Below are positions 24,889 through 32,721 of a DNA stretch of 45,468 nt, piece after piece; positions within the stretch are counted from its first letter, which is position 1, and the number at the start of each line of letters is the position of its first letter. This DNA comes from Chitinophaga pinensis (GTDB lineage Bacteria > Bacteroidota > Bacteroidia > NS11-12g > UBA955), in NCBI GenBank assembly GCA_945888525.1, contig CAMDAF010000017.1, forward strand, positions 1 through 45,468. The letters are read 5' to 3'. The notes under the pieces were generated by a model. That model was not told the DNA's origin. It saw nothing but the letters and a program-made list of their open reading frames with translations, and ran no database searches. The translations under genes and the position numbers were made by a program.

Positions 24889-25584
24889 CTAAATTGTAAT
24901 TAGTTCAAAACCAGACATCAGATCCTTACTATTTAATGAAGTCATTATAATACCTGCATTTTGGGATTTCGCTTCATTGATAATTAAATCGATAGCTACA
25001 GAGGTATTTACTTCATCTAAATGACTAAAGGGTTCATCCATTACCAACCATTTAAACTTTCGATTCAAAGCTCTTAAAATAGCCACCCTTTGCATCTGGC
25101 CATGTGATAATTTGAAAATAGGCTGGTCCAATTTGTTTAAAATACCAAGTTTTTCTGCCCATTCTTTTACTTTATTTTTATTTAACTCGATTTCACTTTT
25201 TGATATTTTTTTTGTTGAACCTTGATTTTGAATTTCTAAGGGCAAAAAAATATTTTCAAATCCACTCAATTGAGGAAACAATAGTAGGTCTTGAAACACA
25301 GCGCTGCATCCATATGAACGCCATTCACTCCATTGCTTATACTTAAATTTAGCAGCATTAATTTCTCCGATAAATAAGTCCCCATTGAAATCACCACGGG
25401 TTCCAGTTATGATGCCAACAACTGTTGATTTTCCTTTTCCAGAGGGCGCAATAAGCTGATACCAATTACCACATTCAAAAGCAAAATCACTTTTAAATAT
25501 ACTCTTCTCCAAATGAACCTCAATTAAAGGTTTTGGAATAATGTTAGCAAATCTAATAGAGGGTTCTTTAGCGCTATTTAGCAT
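24889..25584 (-). CDS. ABC transporter ATP-binding protein (LolD/FtsE type), no H-loop His
   Basis: 231 residues. Walker A APSGKGKST (K52), Q-loop in AVFQDLLLFPQLS, signature LSHGQMQRVAILRAL, Walker B WLVMDEPFSHLD and D-loop are all present. Where the switch His normally stands (as in VTHD), the sequence reads IIMTSLNSKDL, so the H-loop His is missing and ATP hydrolysis may be weak or differently controlled. The gene start overlaps the end of the DUF4836 gene by 11 bases and its stop is followed at once by the permease, indicating a coupled three-gene operon. Likely partner: the FtsX-like permease. Confidence 0.88.
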   Translation of the reverse strand: MLNSAKEPSIRFANIIPKPLIEVHLEKSIFKSDFAFECGNWYQLIAPSGKGKSTVVGIITGTRGDFNGDLFIGEINAAKFKYKQWSEWRSYGCSAVFQDLLLFPQLSGFENIFLPLEIQNQGSTKKISKSEIELNKNKVKEWAEKLGILNKLDQPIFKLSHGQMQRVAILRALNRKFKWLVMDEPFSHLDEVNTSVAIDLIINEAKSQNAGIIMTSLNSKDLMSGFELITI

Positions 25585-27247
25585 CTGAGACTAATTCATC
25601 AATAGCTAAAATCATTCTCATGAGACTATTTTGATCATTCTCTTTTTTCATATGTAAACCTATTCTAGTCGATTTGAGACTGCCGTCAAATGAAAAAGAA
25701 GAAAAATTATCCATGAATTTTTTTGCCATTTTGTACTCTTTATCTGATTCTCCGTTATTGCCAAAGAGAGATTGAATTGGTTTGCTGCCATAATTATCAA
25801 AATCTAAACTAACATAACATGCAATTGGATTTTCTGAAAACAATTTTTGAAGATCCGGATTTATTGAATTAGACCATTTATTGTTCTGTTCAATCTCCTT
25901 AGCTGCAGCTTCGTCATTGGTAATTATTAGTCTATCATTTATATGCAAGCAATGAATGTCTCCGTATTCGGTGTTTGTAGGCACTACTATTTTGTTCCCA
26001 ACCGGTGTAATTTTGCCTTCACTCAATTCGGATATCTTTGCAATCATCTTATCATAAACATTTGATTCTTTGATACCAATTTGAATACAATAAGTTGGAA
26101 CAGGCTTTGATACCATGCGAGTTAGAAGGTCATAATCATCAATGTATTCGTTATATTCATAAGTTGTTTCCTCAACGTCTTTCATTTTAATTTCAGTAAT
26201 GGCCATTGAAATATTTCCATTTAAAAGATTTTTAATTTCTGACTCGCTTAATCCAATATTTCGTTCTAATTCTGATATACTTTCATCGTATTTTGGAATG
26301 GTTTTTAATATATTGAAGACTTCTTTCATGTTAATAACTGCTGTTATTCCCATTAATAATTTACCATTCGAAGATATATAGTCGATTGCTTTGCTATCCA
26401 GTCCTTTTTCTCCTAGTATATTGAATTCCTCAGTCTTGCTCTCATCTTTAAAAAACTGCATACCATCTATACTTATGTGATTTGTATTGAAATTAAGCAC
26501 AAAAGTTGATCCTTCTATATTGTTAGAGAAATCTTTGATTTTTTTAGGGTAAATGTTATCTAAATTTTGATTTTCAATCTCTTTTTCAATTAATTTATTA
26601 ATGTTTTTGTAGTTAATATAAAGACTTGCATCGCCTCCTTTATCCTCTGATTTTACGTAAGACTCATTTGACAAAATAGATTCTTCACTTTCTTGATTTA
26701 ACAAACGCTTAGATTTAGATAAAGACGCCTCATTACCGTAATAAATGACACAAGCATCTTCATTCCATACTATTGACATTTTGGTGTTATTGTCTTCCTC
26801 AGAGGTATAAATAAATAAATCATCAGAGGTTTTATATTCTAGGTTCGCATCTGAGGCAACTTTTTCAATAAAATCTTTGAAATTATTTGCATCTGATATT
26901 CCTAAAACCACTCCTACATTAGATTTGTCATCATTTAATTCGGCAAACAAATACATATTGTCTTTGAAGGATATACCTGATTTTAATGGCTCTTTAAACA
27001 ACTTTGCCATGTCTATGCCACCTTCATCCATTTGATCAACCATTTGGCTGTAAGACTTCATGTTTTCAATCTCATCAAAATCTAATTTACCAGCTAAAGA
27101 CATAGGGTTTATTTTAAGAACAGCCATAGCATTTTTAGGGAGATATTTAGATAAATTGGATTTTCTAAACATAAAAAACCATACAGATCCAGCTGTTAAA
27201 AGAACAACCGAAACCACGACGGTTATTATAATATTTCTTTTATTCAT
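25574..27247 (-). CDS. DUF4836-like membrane-anchored envelope protein
   Basis: 557 residues. N-terminal membrane helix (about 6-28, IIITVVVSVVLLTAGSVWFF). The rest is a large outer domain starting KYLPKNAMAVLKINPMSLAGKL, which matches the opening of DUF4836 proteins (P.dA..V..id..sl..K), common in Bacteroidota and of unknown function. Repeating LYINY/VLNF strands and helix pairs are consistent with that family's duplicated fold. First gene of a three-gene minus-strand operon with an ABC ATPase and FtsX-like permease, so it may be the substrate-binding or regulatory partner of that machine. A TACTTTTG element lies 44-52 bases upstream. Confidence 0.75.
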   Translation of the reverse strand: MNKRNIIITVVVSVVLLTAGSVWFFMFRKSNLSKYLPKNAMAVLKINPMSLAGKLDFDEIENMKSYSQMVDQMDEGGIDMAKLFKEPLKSGISFKDNMYLFAELNDDKSNVGVVLGISDANNFKDFIEKVASDANLEYKTSDDLFIYTSEEDNNTKMSIVWNEDACVIYYGNEASLSKSKRLLNQESEESILSNESYVKSEDKGGDASLYINYKNINKLIEKEIENQNLDNIYPKKIKDFSNNIEGSTFVLNFNTNHISIDGMQFFKDESKTEEFNILGEKGLDSKAIDYISSNGKLLMGITAVINMKEVFNILKTIPKYDESISELERNIGLSESEIKNLLNGNISMAITEIKMKDVEETTYEYNEYIDDYDLLTRMVSKPVPTYCIQIGIKESNVYDKMIAKISELSEGKITPVGNKIVVPTNTEYGDIHCLHINDRLIITNDEAAAKEIEQNNKWSNSINPDLQKLFSENPIACYVSLDFDNYGSKPIQSLFGNNGESDKEYKMAKKFMDNFSSFSFDGSLKSTRIGLHMKKENDQNSLMRMILAIDELVSDAK

Positions 27248-27291
27248 AACTTCAAAAATAAGAAATTTATTTGTTACACAAAAAATATGTT

Positions 27292-27299
27292 CAAAAGTA
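27292..27299 (-). promoter_or_regulatory. Probable -7 element of the DUF4836 operon
   Basis: On the minus strand TACTTTTG is a perfect TAnnTTTG match, 44 bases before the ATG at 27247. The predicted transcript would have a leader of about 40 bases. No clear -33 TTTG is present, and the upstream side is the dispersed repeat at 27316. Confidence 0.4.
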
Positions 27300-27315
27300 A
27301 TGGCCCCCCTTTGCG

Positions 27316-27339
27316 AGAGACTCCACTTTGTTGCGTCAC
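27316..27339 (-). repeat. Single arm of the dispersed palindromic repeat family
   Basis: Read on the minus strand, 24 bases from GTGACGCAACAAAG to GGAGTCTCT agree with the core of the third repeat at 42132-42155 except at about three positions. The flanking ATCCC/GGGAT stem of the array copies is absent here. A few tens of bases on, CAGGGCAAAGCGAAA (about 27374) resembles the core of the second array copy. This 430-base gene-free stretch (27248-27684) otherwise shows no gene, only a TGACAGAGT fragment after an A-run (about 27402-27420) like that at the tRNA-Glu terminator. Confidence 0.6.
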
Positions 27340-27684
27340 CCTGTAATAGAAACTTCCTTCATCATTTCCATAACAGGGCAAAGCGAAACAGGGTAAGAGT
27401 GTAAAAAAAATGACAGAGTTGCAACAATGGTTGACCGAACCTCAAGAGAGACCGAGATAATAAAACGAGCGAACATAAAATCCAAGCAAACAAGCACACG
27501 AATAAGAAATAAACTAAGTTTAAGAAATAATTGCAATTAAAACGTGAATTCAGCATGCATGAAGCTTATAGAATCTCACGCGTATCAGCAAAAGCTACAA
27601 AACTTAAAAATGGCGATTTTAAAAAAACCGAAAGTACAAATTTTATACCTTGGAATAAAACGATAAATTGTAATATTGCACTTT

Positions 27685-28158
27685 ATGGATTTAAGTTCAA
27701 AAATCAATTACAAAATTTTTTTCGAAACACTCGCCGCAGGGAGTATTGTGTTTAGTATTATTTGGTCTATACAAGTTCAGAAAAAACAAGACAAGTGGCA
27801 AAAGAATGTTGAGACCTTGCATGCACTTGAAAGCAGAGACCGTTCTCATATGAAGAACATAAGCCCAAAAATTAAAAATATTCAAAACAGCGACAGCCTC
27901 ATCAACTTGATTGTTTCAGATAGTTCGCTTAAACACGAAATCCGTGAACAGCTACTCATCTATGAAGACATCAGTATAGGAGCCAATATTGGCGTATATG
28001 ACGATGAAGTTATAACTCGATTTATGGGTCGTACCTTCATCAATTTCAACCAAAAGATGAAGCCATATATCCAGTACTTAAGAACAAAAAACAATACCCC
28101 AAATACCTATATCGAATATGATATATGTGCAGAAAGATTGAATAAGACAGGCCGTTAA
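27685..28158 (+). CDS. DUF4760-like membrane-anchored protein
   Basis: 157 residues from ATG 27685; a TTG three codons upstream is the longer alternative. An N-terminal hydrophobic helix (about 10-28, FFETLAAGSIVFSIIWSIQ) leads to a helical domain. The LLIYEDISIGANIGVYDDEV and FINFNQKMKPYIQYLR stretches resemble the (Y/F)E.ia.Gvn.giyde motif of DUF4760 proteins. These are uncharacterised and often found in accessory regions. Isolated on the plus strand between a minus-strand operon and a minus-strand HTH gene. Confidence 0.6.
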   Translation: MDLSSKINYKIFFETLAAGSIVFSIIWSIQVQKKQDKWQKNVETLHALESRDRSHMKNISPKIKNIQNSDSLINLIVSDSSLKHEIREQLLIYEDISIGANIGVYDDEVITRFMGRTFINFNQKMKPYIQYLRTKNNTPNTYIEYDICAERLNKTGR

Positions 28159-28249
28159 AGCCTACTTTGAATAACAGCATTCAAAGTGTTATAAAAAATT
28201 TTAACCCTCTTTAAATAAGTCGCAATGGCAATTGGGGCATGAATCTCCA

Positions 28250-28504
28250 CTAGGCTTGCATAACCTCACTCTTTTTAAAAAACACCCTACTCTTAATTTT
28301 ATGCCGCTTAATGATGCCTTCCTTACGCCATTGATTAAGCGTTACTAGAGACACACCAAATAGCTTAGCGACCTCTGTCCGTTTCAACAAAGTGTCTTCT
28401 TCTATTTTATCTTGTTCTTGCGCTGTATTGGCGTCTTTTATGCAATCTTCAATGATTCGCTTTAACTCCTCAATGTCCAATGTTACAATTAGTCTTTTTT
28501 CCAT
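28250..28504 (-). CDS. Excisionase/MerR-type helix-turn-helix protein
   Basis: 84 residues. The C-terminal half is a winged HTH of the HTH_17/excisionase type: LLKRTEVAKLFGVSLVTLNQ, then WRKEGIIKRHKIKSRVFF and KKSEV. The N-terminal helix (IEELKRIIEDCIKDA) may dimerise. Such proteins bind DNA and are common in Bacteroidota mobile or accessory regions. No integrase or recombinase is seen beside it. Its neighbours (DUF4760-like gene, S23 gene, tRNA) make a small-island remnant plausible. Confidence 0.8.
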   Translation of the reverse strand: MEKRLIVTLDIEELKRIIEDCIKDANTAQEQDKIEEDTLLKRTEVAKLFGVSLVTLNQWRKEGIIKRHKIKSRVFFKKSEVMQA

Positions 28505-28625
28505 AAATATTTAATTACAACAAAATTAAGACTGATATTTTTAAAGCATTGCCGACTTTGCCGAACGGCTTCATTTTCCGATTTTTGAAAAAACTGTATC
28601 CAATTTTGTATCCACTTGAGTGAAT

Positions 28626-28639
28626 GTGGGTGTGAAAAA
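28626..28639 (+). repeat. 14-bp direct repeat, left copy
   Basis: GTGGGTGTGAAAAA occurs here and again at 29072-29085, 446 bases apart in the same direction, bracketing the S23 gene. The sequence just before is also related (GAATGT here, TTAATGTGAAG there). Confidence 0.65.
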
Positions 28640-28647
28640 CATCAAAA

Positions 28648-28995
28648 TTAATTCTGCAAATTCTTAATCATTGAATACAAGATTCGTGATAGTTCATCTG
28701 CATTTTTTAATTGCGATTGGTAATAAAGCTCATTGATTTTCTTTTCCTCATGAAGAATATCCAGTATCGCAATACATTCATATAATGAAGCTCTTGCGGT
28801 AGTGTAATAATTTTTTCTGTCAGCTTTCGAAAACTTACCAGATCCTTCCGCAAGATTTAGTGGAACACTAAAAGCGGCTCGTGATAATTGGTCTTTTATG
28901 TAATTATCTAATTTTATGGTATGAATTATTTCTTTTGTATCAATGTAAAATCTCTTAGACTTCTGATACACATCTAATTTTTGAAAATCGAACAT
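28648..28995 (-). CDS. Four-helix-bundle protein of the 23S rRNA-intervening-sequence (S23) family
   Basis: 115 residues, the usual family length. The N-terminus FDFQKLDVYQKSKRF and the core LSRAAFSVPLNLAEGSGKFS, then ARASLYECIAILDI, are hallmarks of the S23/IVP family, found first inside 23S rRNA genes and also free-standing in many chromosomes. The protein forms a four-helix bundle, and its molecular job is not established. Here it lies alone, with a 14-base direct repeat on each side (28626 and 29072), next to the tRNA-Glu terminator, which suggests it moved in as a small unit. Confidence 0.88.
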   Translation of the reverse strand: MFDFQKLDVYQKSKRFYIDTKEIIHTIKLDNYIKDQLSRAAFSVPLNLAEGSGKFSKADRKNYYTTARASLYECIAILDILHEEKKINELYYQSQLKNADELSRILYSMIKNLQN

Positions 28996-29071
28996 AGTAA
29001 TTTAGTTTTAAGTTAAAATTACTGAAAAAACTTGATTTTACAAACAAATAAGAGTGAGAGTTAATGTGAAG

Positions 29072-29085
29072 GTGGGTGTGAAAAA
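29072..29085 (+). repeat. 14-bp direct repeat, right copy
   Basis: Second GTGGGTGTGAAAAA (see 28626-28639). It runs into the A-run that forms the T-tail of the tRNA-Glu terminator on the other strand. Confidence 0.65.
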
Positions 29086-29135
29086 AAAATGACAGAGTAT
29101 GTGTCGCATTCGCTTTCACATTCACTCTGTCATTT
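29081..29135 (-). terminator. Intrinsic terminator of tRNA-Glu
   Basis: A 12-base perfect inverted repeat (AAATGACAGAGT at 29087-29098, its complement at 29124-29135) with an additional inner pairing (ATGTG with CACAT) is followed on the minus strand by nine T. It begins one base after the tRNA 3' end. Confidence 0.85.
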
Positions 29136-29136
29136 G

Positions 29137-29208
29137 TAGTCCGTAGGGGAGTCGAACCCCTCTTGCCAGGATGAAAACCTGAAGTCCTAACCGATAGACG
29201 AACGGACC
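29137..29208 (-). tRNA. tRNA-Glu (anticodon UUC)
   Basis: The minus strand folds as a tRNA: acceptor GGTCCGT paired with ACGGACT (first pair G-U), D arm with GTC/GAC, anticodon stem TCAGG/CCTGG around loop TTTTCAT giving anticodon TTC, and T arm AGGGG/CCCCT around TTCGACT. CCA is not encoded. An intrinsic terminator follows directly. About 130 bases separate it from the divergent gapA. Confidence 0.93.
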
Positions 29209-29299
29209 ATTTGTTTTTAACTAGCAACCCCGTTTTGGGGAGTGCAAAAATAATAAAAAAAATTAAAATACAAATACTTCTTTTAAAAAAAAATAAAAT

Positions 29300-29307
29300 T
29301 ACCTTTG
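29300..29307 (+). promoter_or_regulatory. -7 element of gapA
   Basis: TACCTTTG is a perfect TAnnTTTG match, 31 bases before the gapA ATG. The area where a -33 element should lie (about 29276-29284) is T-rich, CTTCTTTTA. Confidence 0.6.
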
Positions 29308-29338
29308 CAGCCACATTTAATAAACAACAATTTACAAC

Positions 29339-30325
29339 ATGATACGCGTAGCAATTAATGGTTTTGGCCGCATTGGCCGTATGGCATTCAGAGTAATGAG
29401 CCAAAGAAATGACATAGAAGTAGTGGCCATAAATGACCTTACCGACAATAAAACTTTAGCCCACTTACTAAAATTTGACTCAGTACACGGCAAATTTAAT
29501 GGTACGGTTGAATATACTGAGGATGCCCTTATCGTTAATGGCAAGTCTATCGCTGCGCTTGCTGAGCGCAACCCTGCTGCATTGCCTTGGGCTTCAATGA
29601 ATGTTGACGTGGTACTTGAATCTACAGGCCGTTTTACCGACGTTGAATCAGCTGGTCAACACATGACTGCTGGTGCGAAGAAAGTAGTTATCTCTGCGCC
29701 CGCAACAGGTGAGATGAAAACAATTGTTCTAGGAGTTAACGACAATACTTTAGATGGTACTGAAACAATTTTATCTAACGCTTCTTGCACAACCAACTGC
29801 TTGGCGCCAATGGTAAAAATATTAGATGATCTTTGTGGAATCGAAAATGGTTTCATGACCACCATCCACGCGTATACTTCAGACCAAAACTTACAAGACG
29901 CACCTCATAAAGATTTGCGAAGAGCAAGAGCTGCTGCATACAGCATCATCCCTACCAGCACCGGCGCAGCTAAAGCTGTTGGTTTGGTAATGCCACACTT
30001 AAACGGCAAACTTAACGGTAACGCAATGCGTGTGCCTATTCCAGATGGTTCTGTAACCGACTTTACTTGTAATGTTCGCAATCCAAAAACCAAAGATGAA
30101 ATCAATGCTGCATTTAAAGCTGCTGCCAATGGCGCATTAAAAGGCATACTTGAATTCTCAACTGATCCATTGGTATCTATAGACATCGTTGGAAACCCAC
30201 ACTCTTGTGTATTCGACAGCGACCTTACTATGGTTATTGGAAACACCATTAAAGTTGTAGGTTGGTACGACAACGAAGCTGGATACAGCAACCGTATCGT
30301 TGACCTAATGGCGAAGATTGCTTAA
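29339..30325 (+). CDS. gapA: Glyceraldehyde-3-phosphate dehydrogenase, type I
   Basis: 328 residues, normal length. Converts glyceraldehyde 3-phosphate, NAD+ and phosphate to 1,3-bisphosphoglycerate in the cytoplasm (glycolysis). Rossmann start INGFGRIGR, Asp33 in IND (typical of NAD preference), catalytic Cys150 in SNASCTTNC, base His177 in TIHAYT, and [11 protein letters not shown] near the end. Stands alone with a clear -7 element and two terminators after it, as expected for a highly expressed monocistronic gene. Confidence 0.98.
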   Translation: MIRVAINGFGRIGRMAFRVMSQRNDIEVVAINDLTDNKTLAHLLKFDSVHGKFNGTVEYTEDALIVNGKSIAALAERNPAALPWASMNVDVVLESTGRFTDVESAGQHMTAGAKKVVISAPATGEMKTIVLGVNDNTLDGTETILSNASCTTNCLAPMVKILDDLCGIENGFMTTIHAYTSDQNLQDAPHKDLRRARAAAYSIIPTSTGAAKAVGLVMPHLNGKLNGNAMRVPIPDGSVTDFTCNVRNPKTKDEINAAFKAAANGALKGILEFSTDPLVSIDIVGNPHSCVFDSDLTMVIGNTIKVVGWYDNEAGYSNRIVDLMAKIA

Positions 30326-30348
30326 TCCATATATTATTTAAATTTCAT

Positions 30349-30376
30349 AAAAAACGCGGCCTTGGCCGCGTTTTTT
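30349..30376 (+). terminator. Intrinsic terminator of gapA
   Basis: Perfect palindrome: six A, ACGCGGCC-type GC-rich arm (CGCGGCC with GGCCGCG), then six T. Works in either direction, but position fits gapA, 24 bases past its stop. Confidence 0.92.
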
Positions 30377-30399
30377 ATGCGCTGCTTTTTTATCCATAA

Positions 30400-30427
30400 A
30401 AAAAGGAGAGCATTTGCTCTCCTTTTT
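30400..30427. terminator. Second, bidirectional terminator between gapA and degP
   Basis: AAAAAGGAGAGCA and its exact complement flank a TT loop, giving T-tails on both strands. It can stop both gapA (plus) and degP (minus) transcripts. Confidence 0.88.
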
Positions 30428-30475
30428 AATTTATTGGTTATGGGACGAAATCAAGTAGCATTTTTCACATACTAT

Positions 30476-30522
30476 ACCCTAGACGCTAAACCCTAGACCC
30501 TAACAAAATCCCTAGACCCTAA
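30476..30522. repeat. Three tandem 14-bp units, consensus CCCTAGACCCTAA
   Basis: Units at 30476-30489, 30490-30503 and 30509-30522 read ACCCTAGACGCTAA, ACCCTAGACCCTAA and TCCCTAGACCCTAA. The first two are adjacent and the third follows a CAAAA spacer. The array abuts the degP stop codon. Each unit is internally repetitive (CCCTAGA, CCCTAA), so slippage could have produced it. Confidence 0.85.
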
Positions 30523-32010
30523 TTATTCCCCCAACTTCAACCCAATAACAGCATCCGTTCCATCGACATTCTTTCCTTCTATCAGCACAGCGCCATCGGC
30601 TTGAGATAAAATGCTTTTTGCATTTTGTATGCTGTAAATGGCTTGCTTGTCAATTTTAGTAATGACAAAACCGACCTGTAATTTTCCTTTAAACGGCCCC
30701 TCGCCCACTGCCACAACTTTAACGCCATTCTTCAGACCCAGTTGGTCTTTTTCTTCTTTGCTTAAATTTCCAAACTCAACGCCTTTAATGGTGTTCTCAT
30801 CATTTTTATCGGCCATGCTCAAACTTTCTTTTCCATCTAGGCCTTTTAAAGTTACCTGTATGACTTTGGCCTCTCCTTTTCTATTCACTTGAACATTGAT
30901 TTTATCGCCGGGACGGAACTTGCCTATTTCTTCTTGCAAACCAGATACGCTGTTTATTGCAACTCCATTTATCTTTTGAATCACATCTCCTTTTTTAACG
31001 CCAGCTTTTTGTGCTGATCCGCCTTCGCTAACCTCTTGAACCAATACCCCGTTCAAATCTTTTAAGCCTTCTATCTCCGCTATTTCTTGCGTAATTTCTT
31101 GAATGGCAACACCCAAAACTGCACGTTGAACTTTTCCAAATTTCAACAAATCGTCCATTACCTTTTTAACCAAGTTAACTGGAACAGCAAATCCGTATCC
31201 TGTGTATGAACCGGTTTGAGAAGCAATGGCTGTATTAATTCCAATAAGTTCACCTTTTACATTTACCAGCGCCCCCCCACTATTTCCCGGGTTAATGGCC
31301 GCATCTGTTTGAATAAAATTTTCAATCGCATATTGGTTGTCTTCACTTCTTAACAAATCAATGCTTCTGCCTTTTGCACTAATAATACCCGCCGTAACAG
31401 TACTGGTTAAGTTCATTGGATTGCCAACGGCTAATACCCATTGCCCTACTTTGGCTTCATCGCTGTTGCCAAACGACATAAAATTCAAATTCTTTTCATC
31501 TATTTTTATTAAGGCCAAATCGGTGGTCTTATCAACCCCAATAACCTCAGCGATATAGGTGCGTTTGTTGTTTAAAATGACTTCTATTTTACTGGCATTG
31601 TCAACCACGTGGTTGTTGGTTACAATGTAACCGTCTTGGGTAATAATAACACCGCTGCCCGCTGCCATGCCCGGACCTCTTGGCATATCGAAGTCCATGC
31701 CGTGGTCTCTAAAAAATTCGAACGGGTCAATCTGCTGACCATTTCCACCACCATGCGGATTGCTCGACTTTACTTGTTCAAAATGTGATTTAATGTGCAC
31801 CACAGCTGGTGTGCTGACCTCAGATACTTTTACAAAATCAAATCCGTAACCCTTGCCCCCATCTTCTATTAAACTGGCAAATTTGGCATGCTTAGATTGC
31901 ATTTCTTCAAAGCTGCCTGAATCAGAGAATTTGTTAACGACTCCATTAATGCCTAAAGCTACTAGGCCGCCACAAAGGGCAATTGCAAAAATTCCAAATA
32001 CTTTTTTCAT
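30523..32010 (-). CDS. degP: DegP/HtrA-family periplasmic serine protease
   Basis: 495 residues from ATG 32010. The frame stays open to 32145, but those 45 extra residues are basic and precede the signal anchor MKKVFGIFAIALCGGLVALG. Degrades or refolds damaged envelope proteins. Catalytic triad His134 (TNNHVV), Asp164 (TDLALI) and Ser244 (GNSGGA), then PDZ1 (about 285-375; GVLVQEVSEGGSAQKAGVKK) and PDZ2 (about 400-490). A divergent sigma factor gene lies 144 bases away, sharing the upstream region; an envelope-stress link is plausible but not shown. Confidence 0.96.
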   Translation of the reverse strand: MKKVFGIFAIALCGGLVALGINGVVNKFSDSGSFEEMQSKHAKFASLIEDGGKGYGFDFVKVSEVSTPAVVHIKSHFEQVKSSNPHGGGNGQQIDPFEFFRDHGMDFDMPRGPGMAAGSGVIITQDGYIVTNNHVVDNASKIEVILNNKRTYIAEVIGVDKTTDLALIKIDEKNLNFMSFGNSDEAKVGQWVLAVGNPMNLTSTVTAGIISAKGRSIDLLRSEDNQYAIENFIQTDAAINPGNSGGALVNVKGELIGINTAIASQTGSYTGYGFAVPVNLVKKVMDDLLKFGKVQRAVLGVAIQEITQEIAEIEGLKDLNGVLVQEVSEGGSAQKAGVKKGDVIQKINGVAINSVSGLQEEIGKFRPGDKINVQVNRKGEAKVIQVTLKGLDGKESLSMADKNDENTIKGVEFGNLSKEEKDQLGLKNGVKVVAVGEGPFKGKLQVGFVITKIDKQAIYSIQNAKSILSQADGAVLIEGKNVDGTDAVIGLKLGE

Positions 32011-32072
32011 ACTGTTCGTGTAATTGATACGTTTTTTTATTGATTCAAAAGATGTTCCAATCTTTTTTTGAT

Positions 32073-32080
32073 TACTTTTG
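32073..32080 (+). promoter_or_regulatory. Candidate -7 element in the degP/sigma divergent region
   Basis: TACTTTTG is a perfect TAnnTTTG match, pointing at the sigma gene 73 bases on. A weaker TACCTTTC (32114-32121) is closer to the start. A GCGTTACAAAAG on the minus strand overlaps it and resembles the tandem repeat at 2835. Confidence 0.4.
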
Positions 32081-32153
32081 TAACGCAATTTCGCTTTAAA
32101 AAGTTTTTGTCTGTTTACCTTTCTCGACAAAATTGTATTAAACATCCACCAAG

Positions 32154-32720
32154 GTGCTCGGAAGAAATAAATTAAATGATCAGCAACTGGTAGACGCCAT
32201 AAAGAATGGCGATAAAGACGCTATGGTACAATTGTATAAGGACAACGCAAACAGCATTAAAAACCATGTTTTAAAGAACAACGGCAATGCCGATGACGCT
32301 GAGGATGTTTTACAAGATACCTGCATCGCCATTTGGGAAAAAATCAGGAACGACAAGCTAGAACTAAAAGCAAAAATTAGCACCCTTGCTTTCGCTATTG
32401 CCCGCAATCAATGGTTAAAACGTTTGAATAAGCTATCTAAAAATGTTCAAATGGATGTCATAAATACTGAAAAAATGGCAGCAGAATCTGACAGTTTTCA
32501 GTTTGATGACAAGAAAAAAGTGCAAGAGGTATTGGGCATGGTAGGTGAGAAATGCAAAGAGCTGCTGACGTATTTTTATTTTGATGGCTACGACATGAAC
32601 ACCATTGCTGAAAAAATGAATTACAACAATTCGGATACGGTGAAAGCAAAGAAGCATCAATGCTTTAAAAGTTTACAAGAACAGTTTTTGAAAAAATACA
32701 ACAGAGAAGATTTTATATAA
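32154..32720 (+). CDS. ECF-type RNA polymerase sigma factor
   Basis: 188 residues starting at GTG 32154; an in-frame TAA lies four codons upstream and no ATG fits. Region 2 is recognisable (LVDAIKNGDKDAMVQLYKDN, then DDAEDVLQDTCIAIWEKI, about 11-65). Region 4 (about 120-180; CKELLTYFYFDGYDMNTIAE, then SDTVKAKKHQCFKSLQ) carries the helix-turn-helix that reads the -35 element. The length fits small ECF sigma factors. It is followed after one base by a membrane protein that looks like its anti-sigma factor. Divergent from degP, so envelope stress is a possible signal. Confidence 0.9.
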   Translation: MLGRNKLNDQQLVDAIKNGDKDAMVQLYKDNANSIKNHVLKNNGNADDAEDVLQDTCIAIWEKIRNDKLELKAKISTLAFAIARNQWLKRLNKLSKNVQMDVINTEKMAAESDSFQFDDKKKVQEVLGMVGEKCKELLTYFYFDGYDMNTIAEKMNYNNSDTVKAKKHQCFKSLQEQFLKKYNREDFI

Positions 32721-32721
32721 T

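Noticed and set aside
27248-27684. Small plus-strand ORFs and a long-range CACCCTGT/ACAGGGT hairpin
   Set aside because: The ORFs overlap repeat debris and lack protein-like features; the hairpin arms are short, far apart and have no T-tail.
28250-29208. Integrative element with attachment site in tRNA-Glu
   Set aside because: No integrase or recombinase and no repeat of the tRNA 3' end was found. Only the HTH and S23 genes hint at it.
30523-32145. Longer start for degP at 32145
   Set aside because: The extra 45 residues are basic, precede the signal anchor and take up the divergent promoter region.
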